A stretch of DNA of 64,000 nucleotides from Blasia pusilla (Eukaryota > Marchantiophyta > Marchantiopsida > Blasiales): positions 21,018,001 through 21,082,000 of the forward strand of contig CM114272.1 in the NCBI GenBank assembly GCA_050084515.1. The letters run 5' to 3'. Made by a program: the position numbers and the translations under genes. Below are positions 47,821-60,719 of this stretch, one piece after another (positions within the stretch are counted from its first letter, which is position 1; each line of letters opens with the position of its first letter). The notes under the pieces are model-generated. The model was not told where the DNA came from. It did not search any database and worked only from the letters and a program-made list of their open reading frames with translations.

Positions 47821-48092
47821 CTTACTCTAGAAATGTATTTCACAAACATTTTTTGTTTTGTTTGTCTTCATTCAACCCACTAAACCGACTTCGTATTTAT
47901 GACAATAAAGGCCACTTTCTGTCATCCTACTTCTTGGAGTGTCTCCCCTAACAATGTAAACACAATTTTTAAGGTGCACTTCACATTAATCCATAATCGC
48001 CATTTTATGTTTTGAAATCACTTAACACGAAAAAAAACCATGATCAAACTAACCACAACTCGTAGCTATATGGCCGCCACACTAGTTCTTAG

Positions 48093-48616
48093 AAATGGGA
48101 AACTTCCCGTCCCTTCGCATTGAAGCTACCGGTGCGTTAGAAGGAAATTTAACATCTCATTTAAGGTCCAATATTAGGGTCGCTAGAAACTACCAATACA
48201 AAATTCCCATGGACAACATACAACCGCCGGATTCTCCGACATCTATCGCTTCGCGTTCTCCCAGTCATGCTGCCCATTTGTGGCTGCCCGTGCGGTTTCC
48301 AATCTTGAAAAGCTCTGCCCGTACTTAAACGGGCAGATGTTCATTGTCCCCTCCCCTCCGCTCCGCCCGCCTCATAGTAACCCTCGGCCCTCGAGGATCC
48401 TTTCGTTCGCCGCTTGTCGCATTTCCGTCGTCTTGATTCTTCCGTGGCTGCGGTACCTCTTTTAATTTCTGCATGTTGATGCAGAGCTATACATGCTTAG
48501 GCCGATTTACGCTCCTCCTGTGAGTTTTTCTGATCTTCGTTCCGTGGCGGGACGGTTCTTCTCTCAAGAAAGCTCGAGCGGGACCCTCGAAGTCAGTCGT
48601 GATTACAGGAACCAGG
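48093..48616 (+). promoter_or_regulatory. Probable promoter and 5' leader of the SC35 gene, with upstream ORFs
   Basis: The sequence becomes GC-rich from about 48290, with a CCCCTCCCCTCCGCTCC tract near 48350 typical of plant leaders. No clear TATA box was found. Upstream ATGs at 48472 (short frame) and 48493 precede the main ATG. The frame from 48493 to 48693 (66 codons) overlaps the main start in another frame. If the transcript includes it unspliced, it would reduce main-frame translation. An intron in the leader is possible (GCGGTACCT near 48449) and would remove part of it. Confidence 0.4.
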
Positions 48617-51600
48617 ATGACACACTTTGGGCGCGCGGGGCCGCCCGACATACGGGATACGTATTCGCTGCTTGTTCTGAATATCACCTTTAGTGAGTCC
48701 CCTATTTTCACCTATCTGATCGGTGGTTGTGGAACTTTCATGTTAGTGTGGAAGATTTGTCTGTTCACTGTTTGCGTGTCTTGTAATTCTTCAGCAAAAA
48801 GGTGTTCGGAATTTTGTTTCTCGCGTAGGAGAAAATTTTGATTTTCCATTTATTGTTCTTCTGTGGTGTGGATGCGGTGTGGTCATCAGCTCGTGATTGC
48901 CTCTGCTCTCGGATGCTCTTCAGTCTGAGTGCTTGTCGTAGTTCTGATTGTAGTGCCGTTTGCCATCGTCTGGTGCGCGAAGTTGCGGAATTCTTCGCTT
49001 TCGTTCTAGTTTCGTGATGCGCACTTCAACTGTACATTTAAAGTTTAGCTGAGGATATGGCGAGAGAAAAGGGCCATCTTATTCTTCTCCCCTACTGTTC
49101 TGCCCTGCGTGATTTCTGTGAAGTTGCCGAAGTATCTCGTGGTGAAAGCACGTAAGCAGACTCTATGTGGGTCTGGATTTTGTCAGTTTCGGATTACCTC
49201 AGGTGTGGCTTCGTGATGCGTAGTACGTTAGATTACTCTGAGACCTGCGGTGTGGGTGTTTGTGGTGCTATGAGCTAAGGTCATTCTTTCTCTTTTGTCG
49301 GTGTCCTAGTTTTCTCTTGGGATTACTGCGCTCCAGCCTTGCCATAATTGATTGCTATCTCGTGTGTTTGAATCTCCCCTATGCTTCTGACCCTTTGGTT
49401 TTTCACCTTTGGTGCATTGTTTCGTAGGAGTGCTGGAAGTTCCTCTCTGGTACACCTAGTGAAGCTTGCAATGAATGAGTTAGACTGTCTTCATTTTGGT
49501 CTTCGTCATGATGATGAGCTGCAACCGTTTGCTCGCAAGTCTTTTGGGTATTCTAGTAGGACAGTTACGTAAGTGTGGCTAACACCCTGTGAACTCGCTC
49601 TCTCCACTGGATGGAAGATGATGTTATTTTAATAGATGCCCAAAGTTTAGCCTCCCTCATGTGATAGCACTAATTGTGTCGGTCATAGCAATTGTCTCAT
49701 CCTGACAGTAGATGCAAATGCTGGCTTTCTGAAAACTATTTTCTCTCATTACAGATGGATTGTGATAATGTTTTCCTGCGATTCAGTAACGCTTTATCTT
49801 CTTAAAGAGTGATCACGGATTACCACATTATCACTGCGTCAGCTTGGCCCTTCACTTGAGGTCGTTCAAAGATGATTAATAAGAGTTATTCTTGGTAGGA
49901 CTTGCTCAGTGGCTCTCAAATGAGCTGTGGGTCTTTCCATTTCCACAAGACAAGATTTGGGAGCTCTTTCTGCTATTTTGGGAGGATACACTATTGACAG
50001 TCATGCTTCATGCTGTTTAGGTCTGATGCCTTGTGACAAAGTCCAGCGGAGGTCTTGTAGGGTGTCCACCATTTACTAGGCCACTGAAACTCATTCATGG
50101 CCCTAAATGTCTGCATGAGTTGACACGGTCTGCACTCTGCTCATCACACTTAAAATAAATGCATACAGTTCAAATAAAATCTTAAATCATATCCAAACAC
50201 GGCATTGATCATGTGAGCTAAATGATGTGTTTGTCTAACCAGGAACAAGTGCAGATGATCTCTATCCATTATTTGACAGATATGGGAAGGTGGTCGATAT
50301 TTTTATACCAAGGGACCGCAGGTTACTCATTTTACCTGTGCTCTGTCTTTTAGGACTAGTTGTGATTACGAGATGCTTTTCCTTTGTCAATGCTCTTGCA
50401 ATGCTTCTGTGGATGTGTTTATTTTTATTTCCAGCAGGGCTCTGATTCCTAGTACTTCAAGTGCATTTAATTGCAATGTAAGTCTCTGGAACTCTTTTTG
50501 TCTTTTCTAGGACGGGGGAGTCACGAGGATTTGCATTTGTCCGATACAAACATGCTGAAGAAGCTCAAAAAGCTATTGAACGTTTAGATGGTAATAGTCT
50601 ACTTTTCTCATGCTGAATTTCACCTCAGTTTACAGACAAGATGATTAGGAAAGCAAGACTTCTCCCAGCTCAGTAAATGATCTCAGCCCACTTTAGGAAT
50701 ATTTGTCTGGTTCTAGTGTTTCATCCAGGATTGTTGGTATGAAAGAGTGTCTTGCGATTTGGATGTTTTGGAAAGAGATTCTGGAAGTCTTAGGTTTGGT
50801 TCTCATAGTACTCAATGTACAATGCAGGTCGAAATGTGGATGGCCGTGATATGGTTGTTCAGTACGCAAAGTATGGTCGGGACATGGAATCTATGTAAGT
50901 TGTCATCTTTGCTAACTTGGGACAAATCTGATGAAGTGATGTGTCTTCTTGAATTGTAGTTAGCACCTATCAAATTTTCATTTGTATATTCCATGTTGGG
51001 TTCCCTGTTTACTTGTTCTCTCTCAATGTTTCCCTCAACCAAGGGTGACAATCATGGCATTTGATGTTTTACTTTTCTCTTATTCTTCCTAATGTGCAAG
51101 TCCAAAGTTAGTCAACGTCTCTGCTGTCTGTTTCATGATGTTTTCGTTATTCAGATGGTGAATATGTGAGAAGTATCATGACAAGATTGCTTCATTCCAC
51201 GGGTTACTTATGCTTGTAATGTGGTTGCACTTTGTAGTCATCGTGGTAAAATTACTCAAGGCAGTCCAAAGTACAGTAGGTCAAGGAGCAGGAGTCCAAG
51301 AAGACCAAAGTAAGTTGACTCATCAGGTCTTGTGGTTTATTGTCAGTGTATGGGCTTTGTATTCACTAATGCTACATGTGTTTGGAATTTTTGTTTATAT
51401 CTTGAGATGGTGATTAGAGATGCTAGCTACTTGATTTTTCATTGTTAACAAGGGTCAAGAATGTATCACCAGGAGTCCTATTCGCGGTGGAGGCAAGAGA
51501 AACTTTGGTCCTCCAGTACATATGCAAGGTTCTCCTCCACGAGGGAGAGATGGAAGAGATCGTTATCAAGGACCACCACAAGGGTACCATGCTTGTGAAA

Positions 51601-53087
51601 TTATTTCAATTTTCTGTGGGTCATGGAAATTTCATTTTAGATTGTAGGAGGAGGCAGGATTAAGTGTTGAATCTGCTACTGTGTCTGAATGTTATGTTTG
51701 AACAGCTCAGCTGGGTAGCTTGCATTGAAGTTGATGCTACCTTTCTTCATGGAATTCTTTCCCTTAGGGAGTTGGAGAATTTTATGCCAGAAATGTGCAA
51801 TTTTCAATTCCTTTGGGGTTCGATGTACTTGTTCTGTACAACATTGTCATTGCCGGAGTATTGCTTGGTGGTAGTAGTAGTAGAAGAGTCTTGGCTGACT
51901 GTTATCTGGTGTGTGTTATCCAAGACGCAAGCTAATCTATTATTTCAGATAGTGTAGTATTGTTGGCCAAAATGTGGCTTAGCCTATTTGGTGGCAGCAA
52001 AGGTTTCTACTCTGTTCATGTTCTGGATTTGGAGAAATTTCCGGACATACATTGTCTTGTGTTCGGATGTCTGTCTCTGAGAGCTTTCAATGTCTTTTTA
52101 AAAAATTGGCTTGAAATCTTAGTTATGACTGGATATACTGCAGTGGGAGGCACCGGGATGAATACCGGGAGAGGGAGAGGGAGTACCGACCTCGCAGCCA
52201 CAGTCGTGATAGACATGAAAAAGAACGATATCGAGAACGGGAGAGGGATCACCCCAGGAGGCGAAGTCCCAGTCGCAGTGTCAGTAGAAGCCGCAGTCGC
52301 AGCCGGGTGCGAGCTCCTGACGAGGAACGCCGACCATCTCGAAGCAAAGTCAGTGGCAGGAAAGTCTCTCCTCCTGCCAGGAGGTATGAGTTACACTCCT
52401 TCGATGTATTACTGCCAATTTGGGCTTTTTCGTACATGGTCGGGTTATTGCCCACAGGATTGTTTTAACAGTCATGGTAGTGCTTGCGGCAAGGTTGAGG
52501 ATTCAATGAACAGTTTACATGTATGCACAATGAAAAGGTGGGTGCATACTTATGTACCTCTCATTACTATTTACTCCAATCATTTTTTGAAATTGCAGCC
52601 CCAGCCCTGGTCGTAGTGCAAGCCGCAGTATGAGTGGGAGTCCAGGGACTCGAGTATCTCCTGAACGTTTCAAAGAGGCTGCAAGAAATGGGGATCATTC
52701 TCCACGTGGAACGAAGAGGTAATTTAGAATGTGGAACTCTGTGTTTTTCATCCTGGAAATTGCAGTTATTTGTTTATACCATTCAAGTTTGTTTAAGCTG
52801 TAACATGTTGTCATATTGATAGGATGGATAGCACATCTCCAAAGCAACGCAGCCTCTCACCGGAGCAGCAACGCTCTCCTCCTGTGAGAAGAAGTCCTTC
52901 ACCTGCAGAGCGCGATAGTATGTCGCCGGCACCGGTGAAGAGGAACGCTTCACCAAGACCAAGGAGCGAGTCACCATTACGAAGAAGTGTTTCCCCTAGA
53001 CAGCACCGTTCACCAAGCATTGGCTCACCTCACAGGCAGTCAGCAAGTGCAAGTCCAGAACCTCAAAGCCCCTTTGCGGAAGATTAA
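48617..53087 (+). CDS. SC35: SC35/SRSF2-type serine/arginine-rich splicing factor
   Basis: Nine exons join in frame to 369 residues: 48617-48692, 50243-50321, 50511-50590, 50828-50894, 51238-51309, 51473-51583, 52144-52383, 52599-52718 and 52823-53087. All introns are GT-AG and all phases agree. The start MTHFGRAGPPDIRDTYSLLV matches plant SC35 proteins. The RRM spans residues about 16-95: RNP2 is LLVLNITF and RNP1 is RGFAFVRY. After it come KYSRSRSRSPRRPK, a Gly/Pro/Arg linker (RGGGKRNFGPP), an Arg/Glu-rich stretch and an RS domain (RSVSRSRSRSRV), ending in spaced SP repeats. SC35 binds exonic enhancers in pre-mRNA and recruits U1 and U2AF in nuclear speckles; SR kinases phosphorylate the RS domain. 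Intron 1 (1550 bases) splits the RRM and is by far the longest. The acceptor of exon 6 is the least certain boundary. No disabling change was seen. Confidence 0.93.
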
Positions 53088-56000
53088 GGTGAAGTATGAA
53101 TACCTCCAAGCTCAGGCTAGAGTATTAAGTAACTATCAAAATTCTGAAGTAAGATTAAGCCGTCAGCATCCCTCCTACCCTCACTATCCTCCATCTTTGT
53201 ATGTGCAGGACTGTGCCTTTGATGGCGAGGACCCATTGTAGTGTCGTTAAGTGACTTTCACTACTCAGGTGGTTCATGAGGGCTTCTTGTAGTGATGATG
53301 AAGGGGTCACATCTCTGGAAGGTATCAGTGTGGGCAAGCTGGTGCGTAACTTTTACGTGCAGTAGTTGCAGGCTCAAGCTCCAACATTGGTGTCTGGAGC
53401 TTGGCAGAGTTGGGATAAGCGCCTTACTTTTCTAGGCAAGCGATTGGGGTATTTTGCTGGTTAGTCTGTCTACCCGGATCAATTTAATCCCTTTTTCTGT
53501 GAGGCCTAGTTGTGTTTGTAGTAGCAGCTTAGGTTGAGGAATATAGTATTGGTGATTCCCAATTCTGGGTCAAGCAGAATGAGAGTGTAACAACAGCCTT
53601 TGTGGCAGCAGTGTGCATAAACTGGACAACTTGGTACAAATTGTAACTCTTAGGGGCCATTCAAATCTGGGTTCAAATGGGTAGAGTGATGATGTCCCTT
53701 GTTTTGGGCTGAACTGAAGGCAGGACAATAAGCAGTGGACGGAGCCTTATGTCATGTTTCACTTGGCCCAAATTATTTTGGTCCTATGGTTGATAGTGCT
53801 CTGAATCCTGATACCTGGGCTGTGATAGTGCTGAGTGGGGCCGTGGGAACACTGCGGTAGCTGTGGTGGCCACATGGCGCTGATGCTGCTCAGGGGCCGT
53901 GTAATCCTGCCTGCTGGATGCAGCTGTAGCTGCTTTGTGGAAGAGTTGGAGCAGAATGTGCACTTCATTATGCTGATGCTTTGATTATTGCTGTCCAACA
54001 CTGCATGGAGACAAGTTGCTGCAGGGAGGTTGATGTGGAGTCTAACGTTGGTATGCAGCTTTCACAAGATAGTTGCACTGTTAACCAGAGTGGATATGAC
54101 TAACCCTCTGTCTGTGATGTTTCTTAGGCACAGCTTGCAGTTTTCACTTTGTGTTCTGGTGTGGTGTGATGGGTCATTAAATGCTTCCTAACCAGTCAGT
54201 AAGGAGAATGGATTGTCTAATCTTTCCTTTTATATATATCTTTTTTTTGGTCTCGGAGTATAGTGGGTAATACATGTGGGATCAGTCTTGTCAGTCCCTA
54301 GGACGTTTTCTATTGATGGGTTCATGTCCGTGAAACTTGTAGCCCAACAAGATTGCTGAGATGACTCGTACATGAAGAAGGAAGGTTTCTGTGCACATTT
54401 TTTGCTGCTGTTGATGAGGTGGGGAGCTGGTGAACTTGTCTCGAGCTGCAGTTTGGGTATGAGCAATTGATGTGTGATTGTACAGGCAGTCTAAGAATTT
54501 AGTAGGCAAGTTCTTGACAGGGGTAATCACACGCTTCGGTGCCCTCATTTTGCAGGGTCTGCATGTTAGTTTGGTAGTGATATTGTGGGTTTGGGGGCTT
54601 TGTGAAGGTCTGATTGGTTTATATCCGTGTGGGACTGGGGCATGAATCAATGTGAGGGTCCTTCAATTGGAGAAGATTGTGTGGCTTGCATATGTGCATT
54701 GCACAGTCTATGCCAGGCATAGTGGAGTATTGTTGTGGATTATATAGTCGCAAGTGCAGAGGTATATGTCTGGTAGTTACTGTAGGATGGGAGCTGGAAT
54801 CTGCTGCATCACTGTAATAATTCACTCTTGAAAATTATCATTGGTCACGTCTTTCCCTTCCTCGTCTTTAAATTTGTAGCCCTTATCAAAGGAGCACAGT
54901 TTGACTCTGAAACCCGCCGTAGTTTGAGCTTGAGCTCTTAGTTTTATTTCAATCTTTCCACTTGCAGTGGTTCAAATAGTGATCTAGTTGAAATCTTAAT
55001 TATTGGCAAGATTTTGTTGATGTTGAATTTTATTCGGTGGAAACCATATTGAGGGGAGCCTGTTCCTGAGCAGTCTGCTGCCAAAGGTCTAATAGCTTGC
55101 TGGTCTCATGGGCTAGGCCAGAGAGTGGTCTGGCCCTGAAGAAATCAACTCGGGAAGTCTTCTCGTTGACAGAAATTGTTCGCATTAGGGTAGTAAGAAG
55201 GTAGTTAGATGGCCAGAGCAAGTAAAATGGGTGATGTTCACCTCGAGCCTGGTGGACCCTGATATATGAAAGGAAGATGTTGTACGTCATCCCAGAACCT
55301 GACTCTCCGACAATTTGGGGTCAGTAATGGGGGATAGCCAGCAGAGCAGTTGGCAGAGGTCACTTCACAGGGTCTCTGTTGGGTAGCTTTGTGATCCTTG
55401 GCAGGTTTGTCATAATGTAGGTGGGCGGAATTCCTCTTATGGAAACCAGGTTTGTTGTTTGGTTTGGATTTGGTACCTGTTATGATTCTTTCCTGGATTT
55501 ATGACCAAGCGTAAGTGTGCCCAAATATAAGTGAGCTGCACTGCTTGACTGATGATGGGACGCAGAGTTCACAGCAAACCAAAGAGAATTTTACTGAAAA
55601 TTATTCATAGCCGTGGAATATTTTTAGTTTGACTGTCTGGGAAGGAAATTTGCAACATGTCTTTGACTGATAATTTCAATCTTGTCCCTAATACAGTAAT
55701 CAGTGCAGTAGAAACTCAAATTGATGAGCACTGAATGAAATACTTTTGTGAAACATCTGTGGAGCTGGAAGGGTGTTGCATGTGTTGGCTTGGAAGACGG
55801 TATTAATGTGTCGGGTTCTACATGTTTGGTACTCGTGTCATCTGATTTGGAGCTGAGTTTCTAAAGCACGACCCTGTTAACATATGGTTTCCATGGACAG
55901 ACAGAAGATTTCCAACATCTTGTACCAAACTCCCACAAAGGTTACAGTTTGCAGTATCTCTGGCCCTATGGTAATCTATCTTAGGATTTCAAATTTAGAT

Positions 56001-56095
56001 GCTGCTGTTCAGTTCAGGGGATATTTCTCTAGTGTCAGCGTAGCCATCACCCACCCATCTGATTGAGTTAGCAGTATACTAGCAGTCTCTCCCAA
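53088..56095. other. 3' flank of SC35; no recognised gene
   Basis: The first several hundred bases are probably the 3' untranslated region. The remainder is G/T-rich on the plus strand and has only short frames without domains. No terminal repeats or transposon proteins were recognised. Confidence 0.45.
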
Positions 56096-56101
56096 CTTCT
56101 A

Positions 56102-56120
56102 TCCCGAAGTTACTTCGGGA
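56102..56120. repeat. Perfect 9-bp-arm hairpin
   Basis: TCCCGAAGT, one T, then ACTTCGGGA forms a near-complete palindrome, with TCT and AGA as partly matching outer bases. It is isolated and not related to the 27-bp palindrome family. No function is assigned. Confidence 0.6.
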
Positions 56121-58475
56121 GAGATGCAGAATGCACTATTGCATTTCATTTCACTATTTTATCAAATTTTGGAGCTTTAGTTGCCTTATCAAAAATTAAA
56201 CATTCTCTGTAGAGAAGATTTACAACCTTTCTCGACGTATAAATACTACTCCTTTCACTGCCGATACTGAATACCAAGAGTTGAACCCCGCGACTGGAAC
56301 TCACGACCAGGAAAACCATGGAAAGTGACTTATGGCAAGCGATAGCTTAGACGTTGAGGAATCGTAACTGCCTGCGGATACAAGGGAAACTGAGGAGGGT
56401 GGTGGGTCTGAGGCGGTGGCAGTAGTGGAGATGTGCGGAGATTAACCAAATGACTTTAGATCGACCACGAGATACAATTCCCTTCCACGCGCCCACATGG
56501 CCATGTCCCAAGTTAGCCATGCAAATGAGGTGATAGGGGTACAGGTGTATGTCTTGCAAATTCTAGTACCCAACCTCTGTGATATGCACTCTCATTCTTC
56601 ATTTAATTTGGAACTTAATCTACATGTACTTCTTCCATGGCTCAAGGAAAAGTCTCTTTGTTGGGCTTGCAAAAGGATGGTAGAAGATCAAACAGAATTC
56701 CAGGTTACATCGTTCCCCATTATGCCACAAATCGAGTCCGAATGGTGAAAATTAGGGTGAACTTACCACCAAGATTTACAAGAACTCATTTTCTAAAAAT
56801 ACGCTGCATGCACGAGGTAATTCCTCTTTTGCCCATTTCCACATTTCATAATCTCATAGAATTCTTGGGTGGAGGAAAGTTATAATAGTCTTGTTATTGG
56901 TATTAAGGTTCTCTCAACCAAGCACGTTTGCAAAGCAACAACCATGTGTGAAGATTCTTGCACCCTTCCAAATAAAATGAAACCTCTATACCAAGTTAAG
57001 AACATTAATTGCAAGGAGTAATTTCACTAGTAGGAGACACTAATGCTCAACAAATTATTTTGGTTTTGTGGTTTCCTCCTATCTCTTAAAAAAATCTCCC
57101 TCCTATTTTAATTGTCGGGTTAAAAATGAGGAGGAGGATAGGACAATGGAGGGAGAAAATTCGTTTGACAAAATGATTTTCTTTTATTAATGGGAAGATG
57201 GGTATTGGGAAAGGGAAGGAGGATTATTTTCTTCCCAAATCAAGAATATCCAATGAGGAAAGTTTTCATTTCTTTAGGAGAAGAAAATTTTCTTATTTGT
57301 ACAAGAGAATTTAAATAATATTTTAAGAGGGAATTTCCCAATTTATGTTTTTTCAATAATTCTAACATGTATCCACATGTTTCACATGGTGGTTCATGAG
57401 TGGTTTTACTTGACATTAGTATCCAAGATAGATATCAATATCCGTGGACGACAGATTCAATCATAAATATTCAAAGATGAAAGTTACTCAAATACTAATT
57501 TTGTAATTAGAAATATTTCATAAGAAAATCATCAACAGAAAAAATCTCCTAAGTAGTTCTAGACTCAAATAATTGTAAATAGCTTGTGGAACATAAGGTT
57601 TTAAAGGTCTCCAAAGGAGCTCTTATTGTGATGAAGAGTATAAGGTTGGGAATTTATATGAGCTAGGAGGGAGTATTATTACAAGTGAAGTAGCTATAAC
57701 ATCTACTCAAGAGGGTAGACAAGCAGATATGACTCAATTGTGGGATTAAAGACTTAAAGAGCTTTGTAAAAAATGGTTTTGGAAGGTTTCCAAATATTAC
57801 TACAAGCATTATTTGTGTAAACATAATATCCTCGGAAAGCAATGTAGAGTGCTTTGTAGCAATGTATTCCATGGCATGAAAGGAGTTCTAGATTAAATCC
57901 ACTCACATTTTTGGGGATCTACATAAATTACCTCAAAAGAAAGGAATTATAATTTATTTCATTTTTGGATAAGTATTCTATAAAAGCACCGAAGTATATG
58001 ATGAAGCAACACACATAAGTAATGAAATTCTTCAAATAGTGGAAGATCATGACGAGCAAACTAAGAAGTAGGAAGTTGGTGATATGCATGATAATGGAGG
58101 GTAGTACAAGCATTCGTCGAATAATTAAGGGATCATTCATCATTTCACTGTGTACAAAATAGAATTTATAGCACAGCAAATGAATCAAACATTGTTGGAT
58201 AGAGCAAAAACTATGCAAAGAAAAGTTGGGTTATTGAAGAGCTTTTGGATAGAGGTTGTAAGCCTTGCTTGATTTCTAGTTAATCTTTCATCCTCCTAAG
58301 GAAATGTGATAGAGAAATTTCTATAAGGCGCTTAAAGGATGGTTTATACACACAAGTCACTAAGGAATCCAATCACGTCACTCATGTCCTCTCTACTTTT
58401 GATTTTACATAGAGCCCCTATATTAGAGCACATTATCTAGTTGCTCCACTTCAACTATCTTGACAATTGTTATGT

Positions 58476-58478
<3 letters not shown>
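56121..58478. other. No recognised gene
   Basis: AT-rich sequence with short frames of no known domain, for example 56497-56748. No convincing repeats or splice structure. Confidence 0.4.

Positions 58479-58479
<1 letters not shown>

Positions 58480-58529
<50 letters not shown>
58480..58529. repeat. (CT)n microsatellite
   Basis: About 25 uninterrupted CT units. It lies at the left edge of the 521-bp tandem repeat. Confidence 0.95.
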
Positions 58530-58532
<3 letters not shown>

Positions 58533-58560
58533 CATATTGCTACAACACACACATCGTTGT

Positions 58561-59790
58561 CACCATCAACACATATATATAAACACAAGATATCATACTC
58601 ACTCATGATATCTACAAGTATAGAGGATCATGTACCAAAATACCTTTAATAATTCTATGTGACAAAAAATCTTTCATATACTTTCCATGTCTCTCTTAAG
58701 TCAAACCAAATTCACTCTTCTAATAAGAGGCTTGGCTAACTCTTGAGGCAAGGAGGACTATATCTCCGCCGTCTCATGAAAGGAGGTTCAACAAAGAGAG
58801 AATGAGCTCCGGAAGCTCTCTCCCCTTGGAAAGAAACTGTCCCTCTCCTTAAGCTCTCTTCTGAGTGATCTGTATATATAGCTCATCAACATTCATTTCC
58901 CGTAGTGTATTGGGATAGCATATTTTGATAACTCCTATCCCTAGTTCTTGATTGGATAGAAAAGTGTGGTAGCTTGACACCCCCTTAAATATGGTTTTCT
59001 TTCTAACCCTAAACGAACACATGCATCTATCTCTTATTCTCCTCGTGTGTTTGCATATCATTACACGACATACACCATTATCACCATCAACATGTACATA
59101 AACACAAGATTCCATACTCACTTATAACATCTACAAACATATACGATCATGTACCAAAATATCTCTAATAAACCTAAGTTAAAATAAATCTCTCATACAC
59201 TCTCTTTGTCTCTCTTATGTCAAACCAAATCCACTTTCTTAGTGAGGAGCTGGGGTTACTCATAAGGCAAGGAGGACTATAGCTTCGCCACCTCATGAAA
59301 GGAGGTTCAACAAATAGAGAATGAGCTCCTAAAGCTCCCTCCCCTTGGATAAACCCCTTCTCTCATCCCACGCTCTCTCCTTGGTAACATGTGCACACAT
59401 GGAATCTCTTTGGCTCTTGACCTACAAAAGGGGTTAAAGGGTCACTTTCTAAAATTGGAAGGCAACATTAATTGTGCTCATAATAGGAGCTGATAAGAAA
59501 TAGTAAGTTCTTGAGTATGGCTCCAAATGAGCCTAAAAGAAGGGCAAACCTGCTTTCTTAAGTTACCCTAGTCCTCAACTAGTCATCGTTCATCTTCTAC
59601 AATTGTCCTTCAAACTCCTCAAATGCACCCTATGGATACTTTTCGATCCAACATAGAAGATGGGATAATTATCATACGCATACATATCACTACACAAAAT
59701 AGGTTTTTATCATCATCCATACATACATATATACAAGATACCATACTCACTTATGGCATCTATAAACATACACGATTGTGTATCAGAATA
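58561..59790. repeat. 521-bp tandem repeat, two copies and a partial third
   Basis: CACCATCAACA begins copies at 58561 and 59082. Shared phrases are ACACAAGAT, CATACTCACT, GATCATGTACCAAAATA, AAGGCAAGGAGGACTATA and CATGAAAGGAGGTTCAACAA. A third, partial copy starts near 59710 with ATACAAGATACCATACTCAC. The copies are about 80 percent alike. No protein coding was recognised. Confidence 0.8.
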
Positions 59791-59984
59791 TCTCAAATTT
59801 TCCGCTTAGTCGATATTTAGGTCTCTCTAATCCCATGTTGCCATTTATCCCTACCTACCATAACATACATCTATATGACGCTAAGAGCAAAAGATAGTGT
59901 GATTATGTAGCTACATTTTTTATCACCTTCTTGTCATCTATGTCACTAATACAAGTCTAGATTTATGACCACGTAATATCTACT

Positions 59985-60700
59985 ATATGTACACTTGGGA
60001 CACATCCATCACCCTTGAGGAACACTATTTGAGATGATGTTAAGCACATCATGTGACATCCTGTTGAACATCCATTATAGACTAGCATAGTGGCTGCTCA
60101 TCGAGCATATCCATACGCCATACAACGTAAGCCTACATCTATTACTACAAAGCTTGTGTTAATTGTCTCATCAATGTTAGGAACATAAACTTTCACACCA
60201 TTGTACTCATGATCTTTCCAAACTATATCATCATGTCCCTCCAATAAGAGAACACTCGATAGCAACAACTCATACACTCTCAAGATAGTGCACCCCGATG
60301 TAAAATCTAACGTTATAGGTGTGGTTTGTTGCAAGCATACATAATCTTGATGAAACCTGTAAAGTCATCAATTAGTAACCTCTACCTCGTATAATCTCAT
60401 ATCTTAACACTTCTTGATATTGTGTTATACTCAAGTTCTCAGTCGTCGTAGGCATGCATGATTCTTCAAAGTATCTCAACCTATTGAGAAGATGCTTGCA
60501 CATATGCATATACATTAGGATCATCAAGGTTCAATACGTCATCGACATCACGATGAATGGTTGTAGGTAAATCAAGATCCCGTCCATAGAGCAAAAAATA
60601 AGGTGAGAAGGATGCCAAGGATGATTGATTGTTAAACTTGTATCGTATCACCAACTATGTGGCCCACACTCACATAACGTGGCGGCCAGCCGGAACACCT
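59985..60700 (-). pseudogene. Second gypsy integrase tail with degenerate PHD finger
   Basis: Reading right to left from about 60665, RYKFNNQSSLASFSPYFLLY and GRDLDLPTTIHRDVDD match the end of the integrase core. QQTTPITLDFTSGCTILRVY, LLEGHDDIVWKDH and VPNIDETINTSFVVIDVGL follow and align with the 37-kb copy. The finger region reads CMAYGYAR, then LVYNGCSTGCHMMCL and CVPSV. Here the second and third ligands are lost but the fourth (GC) is kept, the reverse of the other copy. Stops occur at about 60098 and 60480. It lies immediately downstream of a gag remnant on the same strand, with the rest of pol missing. Confidence 0.7.
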
Positions 60701-60719
60701 TCACTGGTCCAACTCCCAA

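Noticed and set aside
53759-55290. Several minus-strand open frames of 60-120 codons downstream of SC35
   Set aside because: No shared domain, poor codon structure and no splice pattern; they look like shadows of G/T-rich non-coding sequence.
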